Shown: positions 24,544 to 35,011 of the stretch, piece by piece
Numbering within the stretch: the first letter of the stretch is position 1
Layout: the number at the start of each line of letters is the position of its first letter
From: Zasmidium citrigriseum
Lineage: Eukaryota > Ascomycota > Dothideomycetes > Mycosphaerellales > Mycosphaerellaceae
Assembly (NCBI GenBank): GCA_002786025.1
Contig: NHNW01000038.1
Coordinates: 248,001 to 312,000 of the forward strand
Direction of reading: 5' to 3'
DNA: 64,000 bases
Translations under genes and position numbers: made by a program
Notes under the pieces: generated by a model
What the model was told of the DNA's origin: nothing
Database searches by the model: none
The model's input: the letters and a program-made list of their open reading frames with translations, nothing else

Positions 24544-26002
24544 ATGCGGCCTCTTGGAGTCGCCTCTGCGCTACTCGGCATATGCTGCGTCGCAGTCGCA
24601 GGCTTCGCAAACGACTCCATGGGAATGGATGAAACAGCCTTCCTCCGCAAGCGCTGGTACGGCGTCCCCGAATACCCCGGCAAAGGCAAAGAAGAACACG
24701 GCCTCATCTACCCCTGGCCCGTCGTCTGCGCCAATCCCTATATCCAGCCGGTCTATTACTGCTTCCAAGACAAACGATCAGCAGACAATCTGCAGAACGT
24801 TGTCAATCAGGCCATCTCGAAATGGGCTCACGCCATGAAAGTCTCGGCTTTGACCTTCGAATTGGACCCTCGCACCAAAGGTAATCCGCATGTGCCTTGT
24901 AGTCAGCTTGAGGGCGACAAGGATGCTCTGGTGATTTCTGATGAGACTCTCGACGATCCTGATCCGAAGAAGGTCGAGGCGCACTTTTACAGTGGTGAAT
25001 GTCAGACTGCCACTACGGTTGGATATACGTACCAGCCCAAGACGCCCTTTCGACACACTCTCAAGTTCTGTGACCTCGAACCCTGGAACAGAAAAGAAGA
25101 CACGCCGATGGCAGTCCGACAAATGACCCACGAACTAGGTACCGGCGCTTCGCCTATCCCCAGCCATCTTTCAACCCAGCTAACACTCGTCTAACCTAGG
25201 CCACGCAATCGGCCTCCAACACGAACACCAACGCCCGGACCGCGACGACTACATCTGGATCGCCTTCCGCCACATCCGGGGCTACAACCAACTCGAACGC
25301 CTCGTAACCGAAGACCCAGACAACCTCTTCCCGGGGGAACCGCCGCTCTCGACAGACGTCAAAATGCACGCAGCGTAAGTCTGCCTCGTCCCCCTTGTCT
25401 GCACCAACTGACCCTCCCACAGCGTCCGCTCCGACGTCTACCTGAGAAAATACCTCCCCGCGGGCATCGACTTCCTCCAAGGCAATCGCGTGAGTCAACC
25501 AACGCTTCACACGTCTATTAGAAAAGAATTCCATACTGACCCTCTTGTTTGCCCAGTTTGATGACTCTGAACGCAAAGAGAATTGGGGCGAGTATGAATT
25601 CTCGAAGAAATTCGACTTCGAAAGCATTATGCTCTACGATTCCACCATGGGTCTGTCCCCCGACTCTCGAGCGAAGGGAAAATACGTCATCACCAAGAAG
25701 CCGAATAAGACGCCCTTGTGGATGGGCGGGAGTAAGGATTTGGATAAGTATAGCATCTCAGAGGTTAGTGAGATATACTGACGCTGTGATGGACCCCTTG
25801 CGGCTGACTTTAGTTGTAGGGTGACATTGCGAGAGTGGCTATGCTGTATGATGCTCATACTGAGGAGTGTGAGAAGGCGAAGAAGGGACAGGTTTGGGGA
25901 CAGGCTGGGGGTGGGTCGAGGGCTTTGAGGGTCAAGATCCGTGATGAGTTTGTGGGCGTGGTGCATCCGCCAAAGGCTGTGAGGGAGCGGGATGAGATCT
26001 AG
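24544..26002 (+). CDS. Secreted astacin-like zinc metalloprotease (M12A type)
   Basis: Five exons, 24544-25138, 25200-25374, 25423-25489, 25557-25763 and 25820-26002, give 408 residues. Residues 1-20 or so form a signal peptide (MRPLGVASALLGICCVAVAG) and a dibasic KR at 36-37 looks like a Kex2 processing site, so the protein is probably a secreted proenzyme. Intron 1 splits the zinc site; splicing rebuilds HELGHAIGLQHEHQRPD (about 196-212), the HExxHxxGxxHE signature of astacins. The Met-turn is present as SIMLYDS near residue 302. Six Cys in the mature part could form disulphides. An upstream in-frame ATG at 24499 would bury the signal peptide, so 24544 is preferred. Substrate unknown; secreted proteases of this kind often degrade host or environmental protein. 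Confidence 0.87.
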
Positions 26003-26129
26003 GGCGACAAGAGCGACTGCCTTTGGGTGAAATTCTATTAATTGCCGTGTCTTTTTGATCTAAGCACAGGTATTCTACAGACATCTCCAATGAGAAGCAG
26101 AATCGTAACATTTACTCTGTAGGAAGGTA

Positions 26130-28168
26130 TTACGTCCTCCTCTTCCGCGCCGCCTGCGCCTTCTCCTTGCCGCTGGCAACGACCCCATCGACCTTGTCTT
26201 CCAGCTCGCCTTTCACGTTCTTTGCATCGCCCTTCTTGCCGTTCGCCGGCGCCTCCAGTGGCTTGCTCGCCTGCTTGGCATCGACATCCTCATCATCACC
26301 ACCCTGCCCGAATTCGTTGACACGAGTGTAGTCGACCTTGTAAGCCCATGCCTGGTACAAATATACGAAGAAGATGACGTCGTCGCGAAGTGTGGCAAGA
26401 CGGTGGAGGACAGGCATCTTGATCGTGAAGGCGAAGAGGTCGTCGATGAACGTGTTGAGGAACTTGTAGGTCATAGCCTTGGCTGGCATGTGGGCGACGG
26501 ACTTGAGTCGGTAGTTGATGTAGAGGGATGGGACCTGTTTGACATGTTAGTATTGCCGTGCAATGTTGAGTAGTTGGTTCTGCTTACCATCATCAAGAAG
26601 CCGTAGGCGTAGACACTGCCGACCAGGGTGGTGATAATGAAGCTGTACCAACTCTTATGAGTCTCGTAGACGAGTGAGTATCCAGCGTAGGCCAAGAGAA
26701 GCGGCACTGCAAGGATACCCATGTACTTGAACGCGATCCGGTCGTACTCCTCCGTCTGCTCTTCGGTCTCGCTGAGCTTATGCTTGTCTTCGAAGACGAC
26801 AGTGTACGGGAGTCCAAGCTTGTGCGAGTAGGTCCCTGGCGCTGGCTCACGAACGCGAACGTTGACGGTCTTGGTGATCTTCCAGGCTTCAATAGCAATG
26901 CCCATGCCCTGACCGAACAGAATCATCCAGCTCGTGTTCTCGTTGTTGTCCATGAGGTAGAGGAAGATGATGGTCTGCATGACGACGTTCGAAAGGATGG
27001 TACGAACAGAGACACCAACATTGTCCTTCTTCTTGCGCCAATGGCCGACATCGCTCTTGAAGGCAAGAAGCTCAAAGATCATGTGGAGGACACTGACCAC
27101 AGCGGTCGTACCAAGTAGCCAGGGGTTGGTGTCGAGAAGGGTTTCTTTGATCATTTCAAGCTCGGAGCCATCGCCGCCACCTGGCGTGGATTCGCCAAGA
27201 GCTGCCTTCCTCGCAGTCTCCTTCATGCCCTCGTCCATGCTCGCCATGACGCCAAAGGCCCATGTTGCAAGTGTTGAGAGGTCCACGTTAATCGGCAGAG
27301 TGTCGACAGGGTGAGTAGAGTTGAGTTCGGTCATGTGTGACTTCAGCTGCCAGAAAGTATTCAGATACAAGACAGGATAGTACCAGGTGTTCTTTCCTGA
27401 GGCATCGCGAGCTCCGGTCTGTTCGAGGGTGTAGTACTGTCGCATAGCAGGATGAAGGCTTGGGTACTGTTGCACTCCAGTGTCCGGAACGAAGGAGAGG
27501 GTGAAGTTAGGGTGATAGTAGGAAGCAGAGCGGGCTGTGTTCTCCTCCTCAAGCTCCTCGCCGACAGTCCCATTCTTCGCATCAAGCAGACTGCGAGTCT
27601 TGCGCACTTTCTTCTTGGGCAGATACTGTGTCAGAGGTCTCAGCATACGGTACGCCTTTGAAGGGTCATATCGAGGAGCTGCCGGGTCCAACTCTGCACC
27701 ATGTTGACCTATCAAGATATGCGCCCACAAAGTCCCGTTGTCCTGCACACTCTTTGGCACTGAAAAGCTCTTATGAACCTCGCGGTAGTCTTTCTCTGAT
27801 CTATCGATTGAAAAGTTCTTCTCATTCAGAATCAAGCTGTCTGCTGGCATCTGGCTCAGGGAAGGCATGACGACGCTGGGCGAAATGTACATGCTGACAT
27901 CGACGGTGGTATTCGTGGGCCAGAGTGGATAGATCGTTTGGGGAACGGCACTGTATTCGCCTGTAACGGCCTCTGAGCCGGGCTTCGCGACCTCTGGTGC
28001 TGGAGTTGCTGCGGGCTTCTGCTGGCCGCCCATGAACTGCCGCATGGCATACTGGATGGCGATGAAGATGAGGATGTTCTTTCCGATGGACCAAGCCTTG
28101 TCCATCCAATCGCCCTCTCGCTGGCCATCGGCCTGAGCCCCGGCGGCTGGTTGCGTCTGCTCGGGCAT
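26130..28168 (-). CDS. CLPTM1-family multi-pass membrane protein
   Basis: Two exons on the minus strand, 28168-26588 and 26534-26130, give 661 residues. The intron carries a perfect TACTAAC branch site (26546-26552). The protein begins MPEQTQPAAG; the in-frame upstream ATG at 28324 would add an arginine-rich stretch and is less likely. Family marks: a membrane segment near residues 28-45 (KNILIFIAIQYAMRQFM), a large lumenal region with YISPSVVMP and GTLWAHILIGQHG, the YYPVLYLNTFWQL segment, then about five C-terminal helices including GFLMMVPSLYINYRLKSVAH. CLPTM1 proteins act in the ER/Golgi and are implicated in membrane-protein assembly or lipid scrambling. The C-terminal 100 residues are Lys/Glu/Asp-rich. 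Shares a 641-bp divergent promoter with the CTL gene. Confidence 0.94.
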
Positions 28169-28809
28169 GGTGGTGGGATTGTGCAGGTGCCTGGCGTTGG
28201 TGAAGACGGATCTTTGTTGCAAGCTGCCCAGGTATTTCCAGGGACCACGTGGGCGGGCCGTCGGCTTCTTTGGCGAGAGCCTGATGACGAGCAGTGCCGG
28301 CGTGCTGGCGACTTGGGGTATCAACGTACTCTCGTCCTTTCACTCTTCACCGAGATACCCTCTCTTCAAAAGTCGAACGGGCCATCCGAAGAAGTCATCA
28401 ACAACTCCATCGACTGCATTGTTGGTAGCACAGAGCCAATCGGCAACCGGCAGCATCTGGAGGAGCTTGGACTCATCTTGCTAGTGAGGCAGCAGACGGG
28501 AGCGTATCGTCACGCGCCAGCCCACCTCCGAACGCTATCTCCTACCAACACCACCACCACCACCGCAAGTGCCCGCCTGAGACTTCTCTTTCCTTGACCG
28601 CTCTACATCGGAGGCGGTGTTTGGGTGCGACAAACATCTGCAAACTCGCTTCAACCGTCACCTCCGGCCTGCAGTAGCGAGACATCCGCCTTCACCTCTA
28701 CCGCATCCGGGAGCTGCACGGCGAGCAACCAGCTCGTCGACCGAACTGACCTCACCGACGCGACCACTACTTCTCCTCGTTATTGCCACAACCACCGCCT
28801 ATCGCCAAC
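28169..28809. promoter_or_regulatory. Bidirectional promoter, CLPTM1 (-) / CTL transporter (+)
   Basis: 641 bp between two divergent ATGs. Contains a CACGTGGG element at 28246-28253, 78 bp upstream of the CLPTM1 start, and a C/A-rich leader on the CTL side. No TATA box seen. Confidence 0.5.
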
Positions 28810-31131
28810 ATGTTCTCCGAATGTACGTTTTTGCTTTGTCGCCATGTCCGACAACAAGGCGACGGCGACAGCGTCATCCCTAAACGCTCGCGTGACTAAC
28901 TCCGCCTGACTCTAGATGCATCACGATTCTTACAACAATCGAACGCCCGCCTCTCCTTCACCCAGCAAGATGACCAGCGAAATCAGTCCAGAAATCCCCT
29001 AGACCGACGACGCGCACCTGCGAGCAACTCGCGATACGTCCAGCGACCCGGCATGGCACCGCATCCGTACCACAACCCCTCCTCGTCACAGTCACGCTTT
29101 CCCTTCGCCAGCAGAGTATCGCGACAAGATGCTCCCTTGTTCTTCAGTGCTGCAGACGATTTCCAAGATGAGGACGAGGACGATGAGCATGAGAGAGAAG
29201 TCGCCGACTTCTACGCCCTCCAACGAAGCCGGCAACACTTCGGACCCAGCAACTTGACCGAGAGTTCGGAGATGGAAGACGATGGTATTGAGAGGAGTGG
29301 CGAGACACAGAAAGGTCAAAATCATGACAGAGACGAAAGTCGACAAAGAGGAAGAGTGGGTGCTCCATATCCTCCCTCATCGCGGGCTGAAAGCATGCCG
29401 GAATCAGAGTCGAGTAGACCGAGCTCTAAGGGAAAAGGTCGTTTGGTGGATGTCAATCTCAACAGCACAATTCATGAGGAGCCTCCTGAATCTCTGGCCA
29501 ACCTATCGCCTTCGATCGATCCAGACGAGCCGCCTGTACCCTTCCGCCCCTTCAAGAGTGGCATCAAGTCCAGCAGACTCAGCAATTTCATGCCACTCGA
29601 GACCGACGAGGAAACGCAGCATCTAAACCCACGACCGCCTTCGCCAGATCGAGAAAGTGTCCCACCTACAGTCATTCTACCTTCGCAGGAGCCTCCCAAA
29701 CACGATGCCTTCTGGGCCAACCTCTACAGTATCACGCTGTTTGCAATGTTCGCGGCGTTTGTCGTGATCTGGTTTCAGACGTCGTCACCCTCGAAGAAAA
29801 CGCCTCTCGGCGACACGGTTTATAGCGTACTCAAGGGCAGCACAAATATGCTGGTCTGGGACACCTTGATCGCGGTCGTGGTGGCTTTAGTATGGCTGGC
29901 CCTGCTGAGAAACTACGTGCGGCCTTTGATCTACTGTCTGGTGGTAGCAGTGCCAGTGATTCTGTTCGCTTTCTCGCTGTATCCGTTCATCAGCAGCTTC
30001 AAAGGCTCTTGGCACGGTGCTTCCATCCAGGACCGCGCTATGCGATGGATCTCTCCAATCCCGGCAGTCATGGCTGTGTTCTGGGCTTGGAGTGTGTTTA
30101 AGAACCGCCACAGCCTCTCCAAGTCTATTAGCATACTGGAGTTCAGCATCAAGGTTCTCGAAGTGCATCCCTACCTGCTGCTACTGGGGTTCGCCACGCT
30201 GGCTGTTGTGGTATTGTTCTCTTGGACCTGGATGTTCATGTTCGAGCGCGTCTTTCTTTCCGGGCGCTGGGTCGGAGCCAAGAAGTTCATCCTCTATGCT
30301 AACAGCTGGTGGTTGGGCGCTTACTTCATCCTTCAGTTCCTGTGGTCGCTCGGAGTCATTGCTGGGGTCCAGAGAGCTACGACGGCTGCAACAGTCAGCC
30401 AGTGGTACTTCCATCGCCTCGCAGTGCCACAGCCAAACAGTCGTGAGGTTGTGAAGGCTAGCTTCCTTCACGCCGTTGGAGCTCTGTTTGGCACGGTCTG
30501 CTTGAGCACGTTTCTGGCTCTGCTGGTCAGACTGCCTCTGATCATTCTACCCGGAAGACTATCCGGATTGCTGAATATGTGCGCCTACTGGATCATCCCA
30601 ACGAGCCTGGCGACTCTGACGAATCCACTCACCTTGACTTATGCAGCGATCCACAGCAACCCGCTCGGTATCGCAGGTCGCCAACTGGCCCAGCTCAACT
30701 TCGTCAGCCGTACCAATCCGAGCAACACCTTAGGTCCGCGCAACTTCAACCCGATCGGCCAGAACGGAAGCACGCTTCTGCCATATCGTCTGTCCAAGCT
30801 GCTTCTTCAGGCCACCCGCTGGATCATGTCTTTTGCGCTTGGATTTGGAGGATGGGTCCGCGCGGCACATAGCATCAAGCTGGAGGGTACTGCCGCTGGC
30901 TTCAGGGGCAGCTTGTACGCCTACGTCGTGGCCCTGATTGCTGGTACAATCGGCTTCGCGGTTCTGGGAGCAGTCGAGAACACGGTAGGAGCAATCGTGG
31001 ATGCCGCGGTGATCTGCTGGGCGAGTGAGAGCAGTGGAGGTCGAAGTGAAGCGAGATTCTGTCGCGAGGCCGGCGAGCTCTTCGGTAATGATGGAGGATA
31101 TGACCGAGAAGGTCGAATGGGAATGGTATGA
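28810..31131 (+). CDS. Choline-transporter-like (Pns1/CTL) membrane protein
   Basis: Two exons: a 13-nt first exon 28810-28822 and 28916-31131, giving 742 residues. The first ATG of the long second exon (29053) is not the best start: splicing GAAT|GTACG to CTCTAG|AT yields MFSEYASRFLQQS in frame with the long ORF, and the intron has a CTAAC branch-like site. Residues 1-260 are polar and disordered; about ten membrane helices follow from roughly residue 270. CTL-family marks include FSWTWMFMFERVFL, the TVSQWYF segment and the C-terminal NRxx-like loop region RTNPSNTLGPRNF. Family members are plasma-membrane or vacuolar transporters, some implicated in choline or ethanolamine uptake; yeast Pns1 itself has no proven choline transport. 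Confidence 0.9.
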
Positions 31132-31546
31132 ATGAATTACGATAGGAGAGGGTCAGGCGTTTGGTATTGGTGTTTAAAGGATGGGTAAATAGACGATTGG
31201 GCATCAGGCGAAAGAGGGTGACACTGCATTTTGGAATACCCACGACTACGAGCGATGCGTTCATTGGAACTACCTGTTGACGAGGTAGATAGATACACTA
31301 CGTGCGGTATGAGAAGTTAAGTTGCCGCGGACTGCGTGGCATGAGACACCTATTTGATCATCTTCCAGATATCCTTCCTACTGGTGCATTTCATAGGCTG
31401 AGACTGCCCACTCACCAGCGGCTGTCACACGAATGAGGACCTCGAGGGAGTAATGCTGCTGGTATACAATATCATTACTGTATGCTGTCATCTGTCGTCT
31501 ACATCGTAAACACCATCTCCTCACAACCCCAACATCTCTCTAGACT
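31132..31546. other. Convergent intergenic region (CTL / alkaline phosphatase 3' ends)
   Basis: 415 bp between two converging stop codons. It should hold both 3' UTRs. No gene or repeat recognised. Confidence 0.6.
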
Positions 31547-34125
31547 CTAATGATAACTCCTCCTCATCTTAAACTCCCTCTTATGACCTCCCTTAAACCA
31601 CCCTCCCTTGCCTCCATACCGCGGCGCCTCCTCACTGTAATGATGATACCCATATTTTCCCTTATCGCCCTCCTTCCAGTTCTTGCCCTTGCCCTTACCT
31701 CCCCAACCGTGGCCGCCGTGGTGACCGTGGTCGTCCTTCTTGGGAACTTCAGAGAGGCCGAGACACTCGGCCATTTTGAAGAAGACGTCAATACTGCTGT
31801 AGACTCCGCCGAAGAGTTCTTGGCAGGGGCCCATGGCGAAGACGGTTACGTCGGTTAGGGAGTGCACGCCTTGGTCTGCGTTTGTAGGGAGGGTGCCGTT
31901 GTCTGGAAGGAAAAGTTAGTTCATGTCTGAGAAGGAAGGTGAGTTATGGATGGGCTTACAGGTAATTCCGGTTGGGGAGTCTTCTGGGTTGGCGAAATAG
32001 TCGTCTTCGTCGAAGCCGGTGATATTCGTTGCGGGGACACGGGGGCCGTCCTGTTTGCCATTGTCAGCCTACTCTCGTTCGTTTACTCAGACGAGAAGAT
32101 CAATGATCCCAGGGCGAGAACATCAGTCTAAGCTCCTGAAGAGCTTGTCGGACTCTTGGTCCTTGGCGACAAGCTTGGAGTTCGCTGGGAATGTTCTCCA
32201 ATTTGACTGGGATGCTGAGGGTAGAGGTTGAAGGAAACTTACCTTGTTGACCTGATAGTCCTCGCGACGATCTGGATTGGCTCCGAAGCCTTGGGCGAGG
32301 GTGTAGCGAGGGTCCCAGTTGGAGGGGAAGTTGGAGTCGCTGTAGCGAAGGCTGCCGGTGTTGATGTACTGCGAGAGGCCAGATTCAGCGTATGTGCCAA
32401 CGGCTTTGCGCTTCTCACGATCGTCTTCTTTCTCGTTCAGATACTTGGTGTCCACGCTACCGAACACGTCGAAACCATGCCCATGGTCGGCTGTCACAAC
32501 GATGAGAGTCTCCTTAAGAGCGTCGAGCTCCTTCAGGTGCTCGATGGAGTGCTTGATGGTGTCGTCAAGCTCGAGCAGCTCGCCAAGTGCCCGGTCATAG
32601 TCCAGGACGTGCATCATCTTATCGACCGAGGCGGCTTCGGACATGATGAACCAGCCCTTATCGCCGGCGCGGTTGTTGAGGATGTCGATGGCTTTGAGAG
32701 TCATCTCCTTGAGGCCAGGCTGCTGGTTGGCATCGCCGCCCTCGCAGTTGGGTGCGTCTTCGTTACCGTCAAGGTTGTCGGTGTAGACGTTGCGATCCAG
32801 CCATTTGGCCATGTTACCAATGGTGAAGATGCCCAAGGTTCTCTCATCAGAGGGCGTGTTGTTGAGCTGGGTCGCGTTATAAACAACATTGTAGCCAGCG
32901 TCGGCGAAGACCTGGTAGTAGTCGAGATCCATATATGTCTCGCCTCCGACCTCAGGACTGCAGAAGTTCTCAGCGCCGCCGCCAAAGAGGACATCAGGAC
33001 CGTTCCACTCCGTCCAGGTGTAGTTTTTAATGCCATGGATGAAGGAGTCAATGACCGCACCGTACTCTCCTCTGTCGCGAGTGTGGGCAGTCAGAGCCGC
33101 TGGAGTCGCGTCCGCAATGTAGGCCGTGGAAACGATGCCTACATGGCCGCCGTACATACGGTGGAAGATCTCGGCGATCGACTCGACCTTGGGATCGTCG
33201 AATGGGTCCTCGGAAGTGTCGCCGTAAACTCCAAGAGCGTTGACGGTGGATTTGTGGCCACTGTAGAGAGCAGTGGCAGAGTTGGCCGAGTCCGTGATGA
33301 AGGTATCGATCGAATGCGTCATCTGATGGCCAAGTACTAAATTGAGGAACTTGTATCAGTATATGTCTTAAGATGAGGTACTGGTCAGGGCTGCACTTAC
33401 CTGGGAATTTGTCCATGGCCATGGTCGTTTGATACTTGCCATTGATCGACTTGTGTCCAATCAATCTCGCAGCAGTGATCATATTCGCCGTCATGCCATC
33501 ACCAATGAAGAGCAGAACATTCTTCGTCTTGCGGACCTGCTCGATATCTCGAACATGCCAATGGGCGACTGTGCTAGTGCCATTGTAGTTGAGGGTCGCA
33601 ACGTAATCGCCTGGTTCGTAGAGAGCAATGCGTCGCCAGGCCTTGGAAGCAACGTTCACGACACTGGGGGTATCCGCGTCCTCAGCAAATCGGTCCCTGT
33701 CATCACTTGTCAGCACCAAATCTCGAAGCCAATCTTCACTTCTTCCTTCACTGCTTTCTTCATATCCATCTCTCCTCATCCTTCACTTCATTCTTCACTT
33801 ACTCGTAATAACTGAAATCCCAAGTCTCAAGCTCCGGCTCGGCGGCCTCAAAGTATTCGCTAGCACTCTTCGCCTTTCCTCCAGCTTTGGCAATCGTAAA
33901 AGTAAAGTCCTCATCCGGCATGCCATCCGTGGCTTCAGATCCGTTGACAGGAGCATGCACTTCGACCCGAATATCAAAGTACTGTCCGGCCAAAAAGTCC
34001 TGCTGATCCGGTGGAATCACACATCCCAAGGTAGGACAAGTGCCAAACCGCTGGAAAGTCTGCGCAGTCGCGACTGCCGCAAAAGCAGTCACGACCACGC
34101 CCAATGAAGAACGAGAGACGTGCAT
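31547..34125 (-). CDS. Secreted alkaline phosphatase with His/Gly/Lys-rich tail
   Basis: Five exons on the minus strand: 34125-33803, 33696-33401, 33336-32243, 32050-31960 and 31902-31547, giving 719 residues. A signal peptide is visible at residues 1-21 (ending VATA). An N-terminal extension of about 165 residues precedes VLLFIGDGM, where the phosphatase fold begins. Active-site segment ITDSANSAT has the nucleophile near Ser223; metal-binding TADHGHGFDVFG lies near 485-495. Intron 3 (32242-32051, 192 bp) is longer than the others, but the join VNK/DGPRVPATN fits the family. The last about 60 residues are a His-, Gly- and Lys-rich tail not expected in the catalytic fold. Hydrolyses phosphomonoesters outside the cell, presumably for phosphate scavenging. 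A TATA element lies 72 bp and two CACGTG sites about 480-590 bp upstream. Confidence 0.9.
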
Positions 34126-35011
34126 GATCGATAAGAAACTCAGTGCCACGGGGAAAGAAAGAACAGAACCTTGATGGTGCACCCCGGGCCAGGCAATATA
34201 TATTGCAGCAGCAAACGGCCCCCGACTCTGACCTACCATGCTCTTTTTCCTAGCCTCTGTGCCACCGTACCTGCAGCCCACGGCGAAGCTACCCAGACGA
34301 GCTCGATTGCCCCAATGGCCCATAGACAGGCACCTATCTCCAAGCCGCCGACATCAACAGTGGCAAGACAAGCCTCCTAACGCTTCGCTTCGGGGAGACA
34401 TTGCTTGGAGATTCAAGACCCCGTGCAGGCATCGGTCGAGCGAATTGGCCGTGGTGATTTGTGTGCGGCGTGCGGCACGCTTTCTCTCCTGCCTTTCTTC
34501 GACAGCCAAGCACGGTAGAGAGGTCTTGGGGGTCTTGGACGAACTGCGGCCAAGAGAGAAGGGAAATATATAGCGTTGCAGCGGCCGGCGTTCGATGCTG
34601 GACTTGCACGTGGGCCAAGGACGATAAGATCATTGGTTGGAGCTGGGGACATTCACTTGGCTTGTGATCAGATGTACGCGCAGGAGATCGCCGTAACCGA
34701 GGTCAGGCCAACACGTGGTGAGGATTAGCATGCTGCGAGCACGCGGCAGCCCCAACTGTTCGGGTGCACTGCTGGATCGAGGCTGAGGATTGCAGGCCAA
34801 GAAGGATATCGGAGATGATGCAGCGGACAGTGAGGTGGGTACAATGCGTGTCTTTGGTCATGATAATCGTAAATCGTAACAACCACTCATCCAGCGCCTT
34901 CGCTTTTCCGTCACAGATCCTGCGCCAACGCCTTCGCCATGTTCAAACGCTGCAGGTGAAGAAGATTATCTGCAAGCGGGAAGATGATGAATATACAATC
35001 CGCTGTTGGTC
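34126..35011. promoter_or_regulatory. Upstream region of alkaline phosphatase with two CACGTG sites
   Basis: 886 bp between the phosphatase start (34125, minus) and the Byr4 stop (35012). Contains the TATA-like element at 34196-34203, GCACGTGGG at 34606-34614 and ACACGTGGT at 34711-34719. CACGTG is the known site of Pho4/NUC-1 phosphate regulators, with the extended GCACGTGGG the strong form in yeast. Functional use is inferred. Confidence 0.45.
34196..34203 (-). promoter_or_regulatory. TATA-like element of the alkaline phosphatase gene
   Basis: An ATATATAT run whose right end is 78 bp upstream of the ATG at 34125 on the minus strand, a usual TATA distance for a regulated fungal promoter. 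Confidence 0.5.
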
